Below are positions 44,566-53,323 of a stretch of DNA of 64,000 nucleotides, piece by piece. Numbering within the stretch: position 1 is the first letter of the stretch; each line of letters starts with the position of its first letter. The notes beneath the pieces were generated by a model, which was not told the DNA's origin, did not search any database, and worked only from the letters and a program-made list of their open reading frames with translations. Source of the stretch: Gordonia rubripertincta (GTDB lineage Bacteria > Actinomycetota > Actinomycetes > Mycobacteriales > Mycobacteriaceae); the NCBI RefSeq assembly GCF_038024875.1, contig NZ_CP136136.1, positions 3,720,001 through 3,784,000 on the forward strand, written 5' to 3'. The position numbers and the translations under genes are program-made.

Positions 44566-45378
44566 TCAGCGTCGGCGATAGCGGGGGGATCGCTTGCCGA
44601 GGAATGCCGCGACCGCCTCGGGTTGGTCTTCGGTGAATGAGGTGAAGACCTGCTGACGGTTCTCGAACTCGACCGCGGCATCGAATCCGGGCGTCTCCAG
44701 CGCCAGCCACATGCCTTGCTTCGTGAGTTCCACCGAGATCGGTGGGTTGAGCATTATCTCCGCTGCGAGTTCCATAGCGCGATCGAGAAGCTCTCCGGCG
44801 GGCACGACATCGGTCACCAGACCGATCTCGCGGGCGTACTCGGCGGAGAACCGACGGCCCGTCAGCATCAACTCATGGGCCCGGCCCGCGCCGATCAGGC
44901 GCGGAAGGAGCCAGGACACGCCGATGTCGCATGCCGAGAACCCTGCGCGGATGAACGAGACGGCGAACACGGCTTCCGGTGCGGCGATCCGGATGTCGCT
45001 GGCGGCGACCAGGGCGAGTCCGCCACCGGCCGCCGGGCCGTTCACCGCGGCGATCACCGGTTGACGCAGCGAGTGCAACCGCTGGGCCAGTCCGGCGATC
45101 TCGCGCTGGATGACCAGCTGAGCCTGTGCGCGCCCGAGTCGATCGAGCTCGTCGGCCCACCCATCGGGCGGGAGGTAACCGTTCAGATCGAGTCCGGCGC
45201 AGAACGCCCGCCCCGCCCCGGTCACGATCACCACGCGGCAGTCGGTGTATGCCTCGACCTCGTCGAGGGCTGTGACCAGATCGCCGGTCAGTCGACGGTC
45301 AAGTGTGTTCAGCGCCTCGGGCCGACTCAGCGTGATCTGCGTGATGCCCTCGGCGGGTCGGGTGACCGATACGGTCAC
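44566..45378 (-). CDS. Crotonase-family protein (isomerase/hydrolase type)
   Basis: 270 residues. AFCAGLDLNGYLPP and VNGPAAGGGLALVAASDIRI are the crotonase oxyanion blocks, but the first glutamate is Ala (GGLAL) and the second region reads FIRAGFSACDIG with an Asp. This again argues against a plain hydratase. The GTG start overlaps the stop of the acyl-CoA synthetase (GTGA), so the pair is translationally coupled and part of the operon beginning at 47206. Confidence 0.85.
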   Translation of the reverse strand: MTVSVTRPAEGITQITLSRPEALNTLDRRLTGDLVTALDEVEAYTDCRVVIVTGAGRAFCAGLDLNGYLPPDGWADELDRLGRAQAQLVIQREIAGLAQRLHSLRQPVIAAVNGPAAGGGLALVAASDIRIAAPEAVFAVSFIRAGFSACDIGVSWLLPRLIGAGRAHELMLTGRRFSAEYAREIGLVTDVVPAGELLDRAMELAAEIMLNPPISVELTKQGMWLALETPGFDAAVEFENRQQVFTSFTEDQPEAVAAFLGKRSPRYRRR

Positions 45379-46886
45379 GCGGTGACCCCTTCTGCCGAAA
45401 GCACCTTCCTGAGCACGTTGCGCCGCACCAGTTTTCCGGTCTCGGTCCGCGGTAGCTCGGGCCAGAACCAGAACCGGTCCGGGGTCTTGCTGGATCGCAG
45501 TGACGTCTGGGCGAATTCTCTGAGGTCCGCGTCGAGAAGTTCGGCGCCGACGCGCAGCACGACGGCGGCCTCGATCCGCTGGCCCCATTCCTCGTCGGGG
45601 ACACCGACGACGGCGACATCAAGCACGTCTGGATGCCGCAGCAACACCTCTTCGATCTCGGCCGGAGCGATGTTCTCGGCGCCGCGGATGATCGTGTCAT
45701 CGATGCGCCCACCGATGAACAGGTAACCGTCGTCGTCGAGGTAGCCGTTGTCGCGGGTGTCGAAGAACCCGTCGTCATCGACCGCGCGCCCGATGCCCGC
45801 ATATTCGGCGGACACCTGGTCACCACGGACGCAGATACGACCAGGAGCCCCGGGCGGGAGCGCAGCACCGTTCTCGTCACGAATCTGGATCTCGACGGTG
45901 GGCAGTACCTTGCCGACCGATGCCAGGCGGGCCCGGATGTGCGGCTCATCCGAGGCATACGCGTCCCGGTGATCCTCGGGCCCGAGGACCGCGACGGTCG
46001 AGCTGGTCTCGGTCAGGCCGTAGGCGTTGACGAAACCCACCTCCGGCCAGGCGAGCAGCGCCTTCTCGATCACGGCCGCCGGCATCGGAGCGCCGCCGTA
46101 GGCAAGCGACCGCAGCGTGGGCACCGAACCGTCGACACCGTCGCCGATGGCCTCGATCACCCGCGACAACATGGTGGGCACGACCAGGGCGTTGGTGACA
46201 CCCTCGGTCCGGACCGTGTCTAGCCACTGCGTCGGATCGAACTGCTCCAGGACTATCGTGCGGCGTCCGCCGTAGAGGTTGGAGATGACGTTGGCGACCG
46301 CGGCGATGTGGTAAGGCGGCACGCTCACCAGAGCGGCATCGTCCTCGTCAGCATTCATGAACTCCACCGACCCGAGCACATAGGACACCAGGTTCGAATG
46401 CCGAAGCAGAACACCCTTGGGCTCCGACGTCGTCCCGCTCGTGTAGATCACCACGGCCGGCCCGTCATCGAGGATGACGTCGGGCTCGGCAGGATCGCCG
46501 TCGGCAGCGGTGGACTGCAGCCACTCCCCCATGGTCTGCGCCGACAGTCCGGCCGCACGCAGATGAGCCACGCCGGTCTCGTCGCCGATGCCGATGGCGC
46601 GTGGATGTTTGGCGAGCAACCCCGTGAGCTGGTCGTCGCCGAGGCGATAGTTCAGCGGAACCAGCGGCACCCCGGCATAGGCGGCGGCAAACATGGCCAC
46701 CGGGAACGCCGGCCCGTTCGGACCCAGGTAGACCACCGAATCCACGCCGGCGGCACGGATGGCGGCAGCCCCGGTCAGCGCCCGGGCGCGCAGATCGGAC
46801 GCAGTGAATCCGGACGCTCGGCGGCCGACAACAACACGATCGCCGAATCCGTCGGCGGCCATGTCCAGCAGCATCGAAAGGCGCAC
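45375..46886 (-). CDS. Acyl-CoA synthetase (AMP-forming)
   Basis: 503 residues. VVIYTSGTTSEPKGVLLRH is the ATP loop, YGLTETSS the adenine/acyl motif, RDNGYLDDDGYLFIGGRIDD the hinge region and TGKLVRRNVLRK the C-terminal catalytic lysine block. It activates a carboxylic acid as its CoA ester; the substrate is unknown. A GTG start (46886) lies 14 bp after the stop of the 101-residue gene. Coupled to the following crotonase. Confidence 0.92.
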   Translation of the reverse strand: MRLSMLLDMAADGFGDRVVVGRRASGFTASDLRARALTGAAAIRAAGVDSVVYLGPNGPAFPVAMFAAAYAGVPLVPLNYRLGDDQLTGLLAKHPRAIGIGDETGVAHLRAAGLSAQTMGEWLQSTAADGDPAEPDVILDDGPAVVIYTSGTTSEPKGVLLRHSNLVSYVLGSVEFMNADEDDAALVSVPPYHIAAVANVISNLYGGRRTIVLEQFDPTQWLDTVRTEGVTNALVVPTMLSRVIEAIGDGVDGSVPTLRSLAYGGAPMPAAVIEKALLAWPEVGFVNAYGLTETSSTVAVLGPEDHRDAYASDEPHIRARLASVGKVLPTVEIQIRDENGAALPPGAPGRICVRGDQVSAEYAGIGRAVDDDGFFDTRDNGYLDDDGYLFIGGRIDDTIIRGAENIAPAEIEEVLLRHPDVLDVAVVGVPDEEWGQRIEAAVVLRVGAELLDADLREFAQTSLRSSKTPDRFWFWPELPRTETGKLVRRNVLRKVLSAEGVTA

Positions 46887-46900
46887 GATTCCGATTCCCC

Positions 46901-47206
46901 TCAGTCCGACGCCGGGAGCGGTTTGGCCTGCGCGGTGACGAGGAGTTCCCCGTTGAGCGCCAACGAGCCCTCACCCGGCTTGGTGCACAGCACCTCGATC
47001 ACATCGGCGGAATCGACATATCGCTTGCCGATCAGCGTTCCGTTCATCTGTGCCGGATCGGCCTTCGCCTCCGGCGCGGCTTGACCCTTCTCGACCATCG
47101 GGGCGCCGCCACAGGTCAACTCGACGTCGCCGTCGGGCACTCGTGTGATGATCACGTTCGTTGTGTCGACGGCACTTGCCAGTGCCAGTCCCACTCGCAG
47201 CTTCAC
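46901..47206 (-). CDS. Conserved small protein linked to acyl-CoA synthetase
   Basis: 101 residues from GTG 47206 (AGGAG eight bases upstream). Two short cysteine segments, ELTCGGAPMVEKG and IEVLCTKPGEGSLA, with a central KRYVDSADVIEVL, suggest a small folded beta protein; two cysteines are too few for an obvious zinc site. Sequences of this style occur next to acyl-CoA synthetases in other actinobacteria, as I recall, but no function is known. It leads an operon with a synthetase and a crotonase, downstream of operator site 5. Confidence 0.65.
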   Translation of the reverse strand: MKLRVGLALASAVDTTNVIITRVPDGDVELTCGGAPMVEKGQAAPEAKADPAQMNGTLIGKRYVDSADVIEVLCTKPGEGSLALNGELLVTAQAKPLPASD

Positions 47207-47268
47207 TTCGTCAACTCCTAGCCGTCGAAAGTCTGTCGGATGTCCTCCAGAGTGACGACGATAACACA

Positions 47269-48861
47269 TTAATCCGTTAGATGAATAGACTGATTCGTCC
47301 CAGCGCGGAGCTGCTGCCGGAGTGGCGCCTTCTGCACCTTGCCGGCCGCCGTCCGCGGCAGCGTGGACACCGTGCGGATCACCTCGGGTGTCTTCTGGCG
47401 CGCCACTCCCGCAAGCCGGAAGTGGTCGCCCACTTCGTCGATGGTCAGGCGTTCCGCGCCTTCGCGTAGCACCACGAAGACCGCGACCCGCTCCCCGTAC
47501 ATCGGGTCCGGCGCTCCCACCGCGGCGACCTCGCCGACCTTGGGATGCGTGGACACCACGTCCTCGACCTCACGCGATGAGATGTTCTCGCCGCCGCGGA
47601 CGATGATGTCCTTCTTCCGGTCCGTCACCGTCAGATAACCGTCGCGGTCGACGTTGCCGACGTCCCCGGTGCGAAACCAGCCGTCATCGGTGAAAGCCTC
47701 GGCCGTCAGTTCCGATCTCAGGTAGCCGGCGAAGAGCTCGGTCCCCCGGCTCAGGATCTCGCCGTCGATTCCCGGTGCGACGTCGCGACCGAGGTCGTCG
47801 ACGATCCTGACCTCGTTGCCCGGCTGGATACGGCCGTCGGTGTGGGTGCGTTTGCCGATCGGATCGTCGGGCGACCCGCCCGCGATGGTCGGATGCTCGC
47901 TCAAACCGTAGGCACGGAAAGCCGCGATGCCGGCTGCGTCGGCGCGCTCGACGAGTGCTGCCGGCACCGACGCGCCGCCCACGAGGTAGCCACGCAGGGT
48001 CGCAAGCGCGACCTCGCCGCGCTCTTGCGCGTCCAGGAGCCCGGACAGATGGATCGGGGCCCCGGCCGTCGACGTCACCGCGTACTCGTCGATCAGCTCC
48101 GCCGCTTGAACGGGGTTCCAGACGTCCATCAGAACGGTGGGTGTCGCATGGATCAGTATCCGGAGCAGCCCATTGGCGGCCGCAACGTGTCCGGAGGGGA
48201 ACACACTGAGGTGCGAGGAGTCCGGACCGGCCCCGTCGGCCACCACCGGCGACAGTGTGTCGGCGATGAGTGAGCGATGGGTGTGCTTGACCCCCTTGGG
48301 ATCCGAGGTGGTTCCCGAGGTGTAGACGAGCAGGGCGATGTCGTCGGGCTCAGCGGGGTCCTCCCCCTCCCGCCAGTCGGCGGCGGTGTCCCCCCAACCG
48401 ATCGCACCGGATGGGATGTCGTCGCCGACGACCACCACTGTGCCGACCGACTTCACCGCACCGGCCTCGATGAGCGCGGATGCCACCAGACGGCCTTTGA
48501 CCTGCGCCGCCAGGACCACCACCGTCGCTCCCGAGTCACGCAGGATGAACTCGACCTCACGGGGTCCGTAGATGGGCACGATCGGCAGGACAGTTGCGCC
48601 CACCAGGAACGTCGCGGCCTGGATGACGAGTCCTTCGTACCAGTTCGGCAGCTGCAGGGCCACGACGTCGCCGCGCCCGATCCCGATGGACTGCAGCCAG
48701 GCCGCCCGGGACAGCGCGTCGCATCCCAGCATCCCGATGGTGCTGCGATACGGTCGTTCGTCGCTGACCACCACCACGTGTCCGCCAGGATGCCGAGCAG
48801 TAGCGTTCCGCGCCGCAGAGCCGATCGTGAGGACCGATGCCGATGGACCTGCGGTCGTCAT
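47269..48861 (-). CDS. Acyl-CoA synthetase, cyclohexanecarboxylate-CoA ligase-like
   Basis: About 530 residues from ATG 48861. VVALQLPNWYEGLVIQAATF with PIYGPREVEFILRDS strongly resembles the N-terminal half of cyclohexanecarboxylate-CoA ligases. The ATP loop is LLVYTSGTTSDPKGVKHTH, then AYGLSEHPT, WFRTGDVGNVDRDGYLTVTD and the C-terminal lysine in RTAAGKVQKAPLR. An alicyclic or aromatic acid is a plausible substrate (inference). Its start overlaps the stop of the synthetase-like gene upstream (ATGA). The 3' end contains operator site 5. Confidence 0.88.
   Translation of the reverse strand: MTTAGPSASVLTIGSAARNATARHPGGHVVVVSDERPYRSTIGMLGCDALSRAAWLQSIGIGRGDVVALQLPNWYEGLVIQAATFLVGATVLPIVPIYGPREVEFILRDSGATVVVLAAQVKGRLVASALIEAGAVKSVGTVVVVGDDIPSGAIGWGDTAADWREGEDPAEPDDIALLVYTSGTTSDPKGVKHTHRSLIADTLSPVVADGAGPDSSHLSVFPSGHVAAANGLLRILIHATPTVLMDVWNPVQAAELIDEYAVTSTAGAPIHLSGLLDAQERGEVALATLRGYLVGGASVPAALVERADAAGIAAFRAYGLSEHPTIAGGSPDDPIGKRTHTDGRIQPGNEVRIVDDLGRDVAPGIDGEILSRGTELFAGYLRSELTAEAFTDDGWFRTGDVGNVDRDGYLTVTDRKKDIIVRGGENISSREVEDVVSTHPKVGEVAAVGAPDPMYGERVAVFVVLREGAERLTIDEVGDHFRLAGVARQKTPEVIRTVSTLPRTAAGKVQKAPLRQQLRAGTNQSIHLTD
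47271..47286. promoter_or_regulatory. Island operator site 5 (101-aa gene operon)
   Basis: AATCCGTTAGATGAAT matches the consensus at 12 of 16 positions. It overlaps the last codons of the upstream synthetase gene and lies 65 bp before the 101-residue gene. Weaker than sites 1, 2, 4 and 6. Confidence 0.45.
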
Positions 48862-50369
48862 GCCGAGATCGACGTAGCCATGTCGGCTGCGATGACGTCG
48901 AGCAGATCCATCCGGCTGACCTTGGACGAAGGAGTTCGGGGCAAGGCATCGACAACGGCGATGTGCACCGGCACCTCGTAGGGCAGCAGATGCTCGCGGC
49001 ACAGCCCGTCGAGCTCTTTGGCCAGGGCTGCCCGATCGGTGCCGGCCTCGGCGGGCTCGAGCTCGACGCCCGCCACCGGCACCTGGCCGAGGCGGTCATC
49101 GGGCCTGGGCGCCACCGCCGCCTCATGCACTGACGGGTGCTGCTCGAGCACCTTACGGACCGTGTCGGGATGGACCTTGAAACCACCGCGCACGATCGCG
49201 TCGTCGGCCCGGCCGCGTATCCACAGGAATCCGTCGGCATCCACCACCGCGAGGTCACTGGTCCGCAGCCAACTGTCGGCCCCGACCGGCGACTGAGCGG
49301 TTCGGATCTCGAGCCGTCCCTGCTCACCAGCCGGGATCTCGGCCCCGTTCTCATCGGTGACCCGCAGCGTCACCCCGGGCAGTGGGCGGCCCGCGCTGCC
49401 CGCCTTCGACTCCCACCACTTCTCGTGGAGTGCTTTTGTCCAGTACGCGACCGCACCGGCGAATTCCGTGGCGCCGTATGTCGGGAGCACTCGAATCCCG
49501 TAGGTCTGCAGGAAGTCGTCGATCAGTTCAGGCGGACAGAAGGTCGTACCGGTGGTGACCACCTCGATTCCGTCGAGCTGGTCGGCCGTCACGCCTGCGT
49601 TGAGAATGGAACGCAGCGCCGCCGGAACCAGACCGGTCGCCTTTGGCCGATGCCGCGTGATGACCCTCAGCCAGGGTTCCAGCGCGAATTTGGTCATGAG
49701 AACGATGCGCCTGCCGGCAAACAGCGGACCCAGCGCTCCCCAGAAGCCACCGATGTGCACCAGTGGGGTCGAGACGATGCTGACTCCGCTACGGAACAGC
49801 GAATCCTTCGGCGGCGCCGGCACACTTGTGGAGATGGCGGTGTCGAACTGCTTCTCACGCAGCAACACCCGCTTGGGCGGGCCCGTGGTTCCAGAGGTCA
49901 GCATCTCGACGATCACGCCGGGCGAGATGTCGGACTGCCGCGCCGCGCGAACGGCGCGGTCGTCGAACACCTGCACCGTATCGGTGCCCAACGCCAGTAC
50001 CAGTGCATCGCCGGCGGACTCCCGCACCCCGTCACCCGCGAGTGCGGTTGCCGTTCCGACCACGACGGGCACGTCAGCCCTGGCGATGTCGGCACTCAGC
50101 CGTTCCGGCGGCTGCAGGGAACTGAACGTCACGATGCATCGTCGTCGCGCGATGAGCGACAACAGGACCGCCACGCACTCGGGCCGGTTCTCCAGGATCA
50201 ACCCGACCCGGGTGCCCTCACCGTGGCCGTACTCGCCCAGCACAGAGTCCAGTGAGCGGTCGACACCCTGCAGGGTTCCCCAGGTGGTCCATGACTCCTC
50301 GAACTCGATCGCCTCCGCGTCGGCCGGGGCGTTGTCGAGGAGCTCCGCGAATCGCGATCGGCTGTCCAT
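48858..50369 (-). CDS. Acyl-CoA synthetase-family protein
   Basis: 503 residues. IVEMLTSGTTGPPKRVLLRE is the ATP loop (with KR instead of the usual KG), YGATEFAGA the adenine motif, WLRTSDLAVVDADGFLWIRG the hinge, and RTPSSKVSRMDL the C-terminal lysine region. The sequence is more divergent than the two other synthetases. ATG 50369 lies just past the crotonase stop. It belongs to the operon running left from operator site 6, coupled to the following synthetase. Confidence 0.88.
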   Translation of the reverse strand: MDSRSRFAELLDNAPADAEAIEFEESWTTWGTLQGVDRSLDSVLGEYGHGEGTRVGLILENRPECVAVLLSLIARRRCIVTFSSLQPPERLSADIARADVPVVVGTATALAGDGVRESAGDALVLALGTDTVQVFDDRAVRAARQSDISPGVIVEMLTSGTTGPPKRVLLREKQFDTAISTSVPAPPKDSLFRSGVSIVSTPLVHIGGFWGALGPLFAGRRIVLMTKFALEPWLRVITRHRPKATGLVPAALRSILNAGVTADQLDGIEVVTTGTTFCPPELIDDFLQTYGIRVLPTYGATEFAGAVAYWTKALHEKWWESKAGSAGRPLPGVTLRVTDENGAEIPAGEQGRLEIRTAQSPVGADSWLRTSDLAVVDADGFLWIRGRADDAIVRGGFKVHPDTVRKVLEQHPSVHEAAVAPRPDDRLGQVPVAGVELEPAEAGTDRAALAKELDGLCREHLLPYEVPVHIAVVDALPRTPSSKVSRMDLLDVIAADMATSISA

Positions 50370-50370
50370 G

Positions 50371-51134
50371 TCAGCGGCCCTTCCACACTGGCGCACGCTT
50401 CTCGGCGAACGCGGTGGCGCCCTCGCGGGCGTCTTCGGAGGTCATCACCGGCCCGATGAGCTCCATCTGCTTGGCCCATCCCTCATCGATGGTCCAGTCC
50501 GACGACGATCGGGCGATCTGCTTGGTCACCGCAACCGCAAGCGGGCCATTCGCGGCGATGGCCGACGCCAACTCGACAGCACCGTCGAGCGCGCCGCCGG
50601 GAGGCGTGAGTCGGTTCACCAGGCCGAGGGCGGCAGCGCGCTCGGCACTGATCGGATCGCCCGTGAGCAGCAACTCGAGTGCGACGGCCTGAGGAATGCG
50701 CTGCGGGAGCAACATGGCGGCGCCGGCGCCGGCGACCAGAGCTCGTTTCACCTCGGGCACGCCGAGTTTCGCGTTCTCGGCAGCGACGACCATGTCGCAG
50801 GCGAGCAGCAGTTCGAAGCCACCGGCCACGGCCCAGCCCTCGACAGCTCCGATCAAGGGTTTACGCGGCGGCGCCTGAGTGATCCCGCCGAGCCCGCGAC
50901 CTTCCACGACCGGGCTCTCCCCCTCAGGAATGCCTTGAGATCCATCCCCGAACAGAAGGTGCCGCCCGCACCGGTGAGGACACCGACGCGGAGATCGTCA
51001 CTCTCCTCCAGTTCATCGATCGCGGCGGCGATTCCCTCGGCGACCGCACCGTTGAGTGCGTTCTTGGCCTCGGGCCGGTTGATGGTGATCACCTGTACGC
51101 CGTCGCGGCGTTCGACAACAACCTCGTCTGACAT
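50371..51134 (-). pseudogene. Enoyl-CoA hydratase with both glutamates, frameshifted
   Basis: From ATG 51134 the sequence begins ITINRPEAKNALNGAVAEGI and FCSGMDLKAFLRG, then the frame is lost at a five-base C/G run (50919-50923). Adding one base restores VEGRGLGGITQAPP and the rest, giving about 254 residues to the stop at 50371. Uniquely among the six crotonases here, both hydratase glutamates are present: GGFELLLACD and LGVPEVKRALV. It is thus the best candidate for a true enoyl-CoA hydratase, if the frameshift is a sequencing error, which I think likely. Confidence 0.8.
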
Positions 51135-51231
51135 CTCGTCCTCGTCTTCGGTCGGATCGGCCGGTCTTGCCGGCGCGGCGTCCCGGCGATGGGTCGCCAT
51201 GGGGTCTCTTCGCATCAGCACACTAGCACAT

Positions 51232-51247
51232 AATCAGTTTAATGATT
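51232..51247. promoter_or_regulatory. Island operator site 6 (hydratase / dehydrogenase divergent)
   Basis: AATCAGTTTAATGATT matches the consensus at 14 of 16 positions and sits in the middle of the region between the divergent crotonase and acyl-CoA dehydrogenase genes. Confidence 0.62.
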
Positions 51248-51287
51248 AAGCTGTCTTCGTATCTGATTTTCGGAGAGGAAAACAAGC

Positions 51288-52436
51288 ATGGCTGCACCCC
51301 GTTCGGTGTTCACACCCGAACATGAAGAGTTCCGCGGAGTGGTCCGCGACTTCCTGGCCCGCGATGTCGCGCCCTACCACGAACAATGGGAGCAGGCCGG
51401 TCAAGTCGACAAGACCGTCTACAAGGCCGCGGCACAGGCCGGCGTGCTGGGGTTCTCGGTTCCCGAGGAGTACGGGGGACTCGGCGTCGACGACTTTCGC
51501 TACAACGCGATCGTCGCCGAAGAGCTCGGCGCCTCCCACCTGACCGGACCCGCCCTCACGTTGCACAACGACATCATCGCGCCCTACCTGCTGCGTCTGA
51601 CCACAGAGGCGCAGCGTCAGCGCTGGCTCACCGGATTGGCTAGCGGCGAGCTGACATTCGCCATCGGGATGAGCGAGCCGACCGCCGGCTCAGACCTCGC
51701 CGGCATCAAGACGTCGGCGCGCCGCGACGGCGACGAGTGGGTGATCAACGGCCAGAAGACGTTCATCTCCAACGGGATTCTCTCCGACGTCGTCATCGTG
51801 GTGTGCCGCACCGACCCGGATGCGGGCCACAAGGGATTCAGCCTGATTCTCGTCGAGAAGGGCACTCCCGGCTTCGAACCCGGGCGCAAGCTCGCCAAGA
51901 TCGGACACCATGCCCAGGACACGTCGGAACTCTTCTTCTCCGACTGCCGGGTTCCGGCGAGCAACCTGCTCGGCACCGAGGGCCGCGGCTTCTATCACCT
52001 CATGAAGAACCTGCCGTCCGAACGCCTGTCCATCGGCATCAGTGCCGTGGCCGGCGCGCGCAGCATCTTTACCCAGACAGTGCAGTACGCGCACGATCGC
52101 GAGGCGTTCGGCCAGTCGATCGGCTCATTCCAGGCCAACCGCTTCACCATCGCCGAGATGGCGACCGAGCTCGACATCGCGCAGATCTACATCGACAACT
52201 ACATCCAACAGGTCCTCGACGGCACGCTCACCGCGGTCGATGCAGCCAAGGCCAAGTGGTGGTGCACGGAGTTGAACAAAAAGGTGGTCGACCAGTGCCT
52301 CCAGCTGCACGGCGGCTACGGATACATGCTCGAGTACCCGGTCGCCAAGGCGTACCAGGACGTGCGGATCAGCACCATCCTGGGCGGCACCACCGAGATC
52401 ATGAAAGACATCATCGGGCGCGACCTGGGCTTCTGA
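51288..52436 (+). CDS. Acyl-CoA dehydrogenase
   Basis: 382 residues, full-length homotetrameric type: FSVPEEYGGLGVDDFRYNAI, IGMSEPTAGSDLAGIKTSAR, WVINGQKTFISNG, ERLSIGISAVAGARSIF and GGTTEIMKDIIGRDLGF. The C-terminal block has Gly where medium-chain enzymes carry the catalytic Glu (YEGT); in isovaleryl and long-chain types the base comes instead from another helix, and the ERL segment fits that. A GGAGAGGA site precedes ATG 51288. Followed by the SDR gene 45 bp later. Confidence 0.93.
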   Translation: MAAPRSVFTPEHEEFRGVVRDFLARDVAPYHEQWEQAGQVDKTVYKAAAQAGVLGFSVPEEYGGLGVDDFRYNAIVAEELGASHLTGPALTLHNDIIAPYLLRLTTEAQRQRWLTGLASGELTFAIGMSEPTAGSDLAGIKTSARRDGDEWVINGQKTFISNGILSDVVIVVCRTDPDAGHKGFSLILVEKGTPGFEPGRKLAKIGHHAQDTSELFFSDCRVPASNLLGTEGRGFYHLMKNLPSERLSIGISAVAGARSIFTQTVQYAHDREAFGQSIGSFQANRFTIAEMATELDIAQIYIDNYIQQVLDGTLTAVDAAKAKWWCTELNKKVVDQCLQLHGGYGYMLEYPVAKAYQDVRISTILGGTTEIMKDIIGRDLGF

Positions 52437-52481
52437 CCCTCTCGCGCACAACACCATTCACCTGACCAGGAGACGCATCAC

Positions 52482-53242
52482 ATGGAGATCAAAGGCAAAC
52501 TCGCCGTCGTCGTCGGAGGCGCCTCGGGCATGGGCCGGGCCAGCGCCGAACTGCTCGCCGAGCGTGGGGCCCAGGTCGCGATCATCGACCGCCCGGGCGG
52601 TGCCGGTGAGGAAGTCGCCACCGCGATCGGCGGAGTATTCTTCGAAGGCGACATCACCGATCACTGGGGCATCGAGGCGCAGCTCGCGCAAGCCGTCACA
52701 TCGTTGGGCGGCTTACACATTGCGGTCAACACCGCCGGCGGCGGTATCGTCGGCAAGACGCTGGGCAAGGACGGGCCACACGCGCTCGACGCCTTCACCA
52801 GCGTCATCAATCTGAACCTCATCTCCACGTTCAACCTCAACCGACTGCAGGCCGCGCACATGGCCCAGTCCGAACCGAACGAAGACGGCGAGCGCGGCGT
52901 CATCATCAACACCTCGTCCATCGCCGCATTCGAAGGGCAGATCGGGCAGGTCGCCTACAGTGCGGCCAAGGCCGGCATCGCGGGTATGGCGTTGACGATG
53001 GCTCGCGACCTCGGGTCGTACACATCCGGGTGCTGGCGATCGCGCCGAGCCTGTTCAACACCGGTGCGGTCGCCGGGCTGCCTGAGGACATGGTCGGTCC
53101 ACTCGTCGCCGGCAACGCCTTCCCCAAGCGGATGGGACAGCCCGAGGAGTACGCCAAGCTCGCCGTCGCGATCGCCGAGAACGCCATGCTCAACGGCCAG
53201 TGCCTGCGACTCGACGCCGGCATGCGCTTCGCCCCGCGCTGA
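52482..53242 (+). pseudogene. 3-hydroxyacyl-CoA dehydrogenase (17beta-HSD10-like SDR), frameshifted
   Basis: VVVGGASGMGRASAELLAER is the NAD-binding turn; Ser145/146 (INTSSIA) and Tyr159-Lys163 (YSAAK) form the catalytic set. The central DGPHALDAF insert and ALTMARDLG are typical of type II hydroxyacyl-CoA dehydrogenases. At about 53018 a single G is missing (RDLGS then VHIRVLAIAPSLFNTG); restoring it gives about 253 residues ending LDAGMRFAPR. Active-site residues precede the lesion, but the substrate loop and last strand follow it. A base-calling error is likely. It closes the forward operon from 51288. Confidence 0.82.
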
Positions 53243-53258
53243 CCCGTAGCGCGAGAAC

Positions 53259-53306
53259 ACAGCAAAGCGCCTCGCCCGAATCGTTCCGGACGAGGCGCTT
53301 TGCTGT
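53259..53306. terminator. Strong bidirectional terminator
   Basis: A perfect 16-bp stem: ACAGCAAAGCGCCTCG (53259-53274) pairs with CGAGGCGCTTTGCTGT (53291-53306) around a 16-nt loop. It lies between the convergent dehydrogenase and CoA-transferase genes and is the strongest terminator-like structure in the window. Confidence 0.85.
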
Positions 53307-53323
53307 CGGTGCCGACCCCACCG

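Noticed and set aside
36412..50923. Programmed frameshifting or phase variation at the short C/G runs.
   Set aside because: Runs are only 4-5 bases, differ in direction (+1 and -1) and lie at unrelated positions in housekeeping-type enzymes. Sequencing error is simpler.
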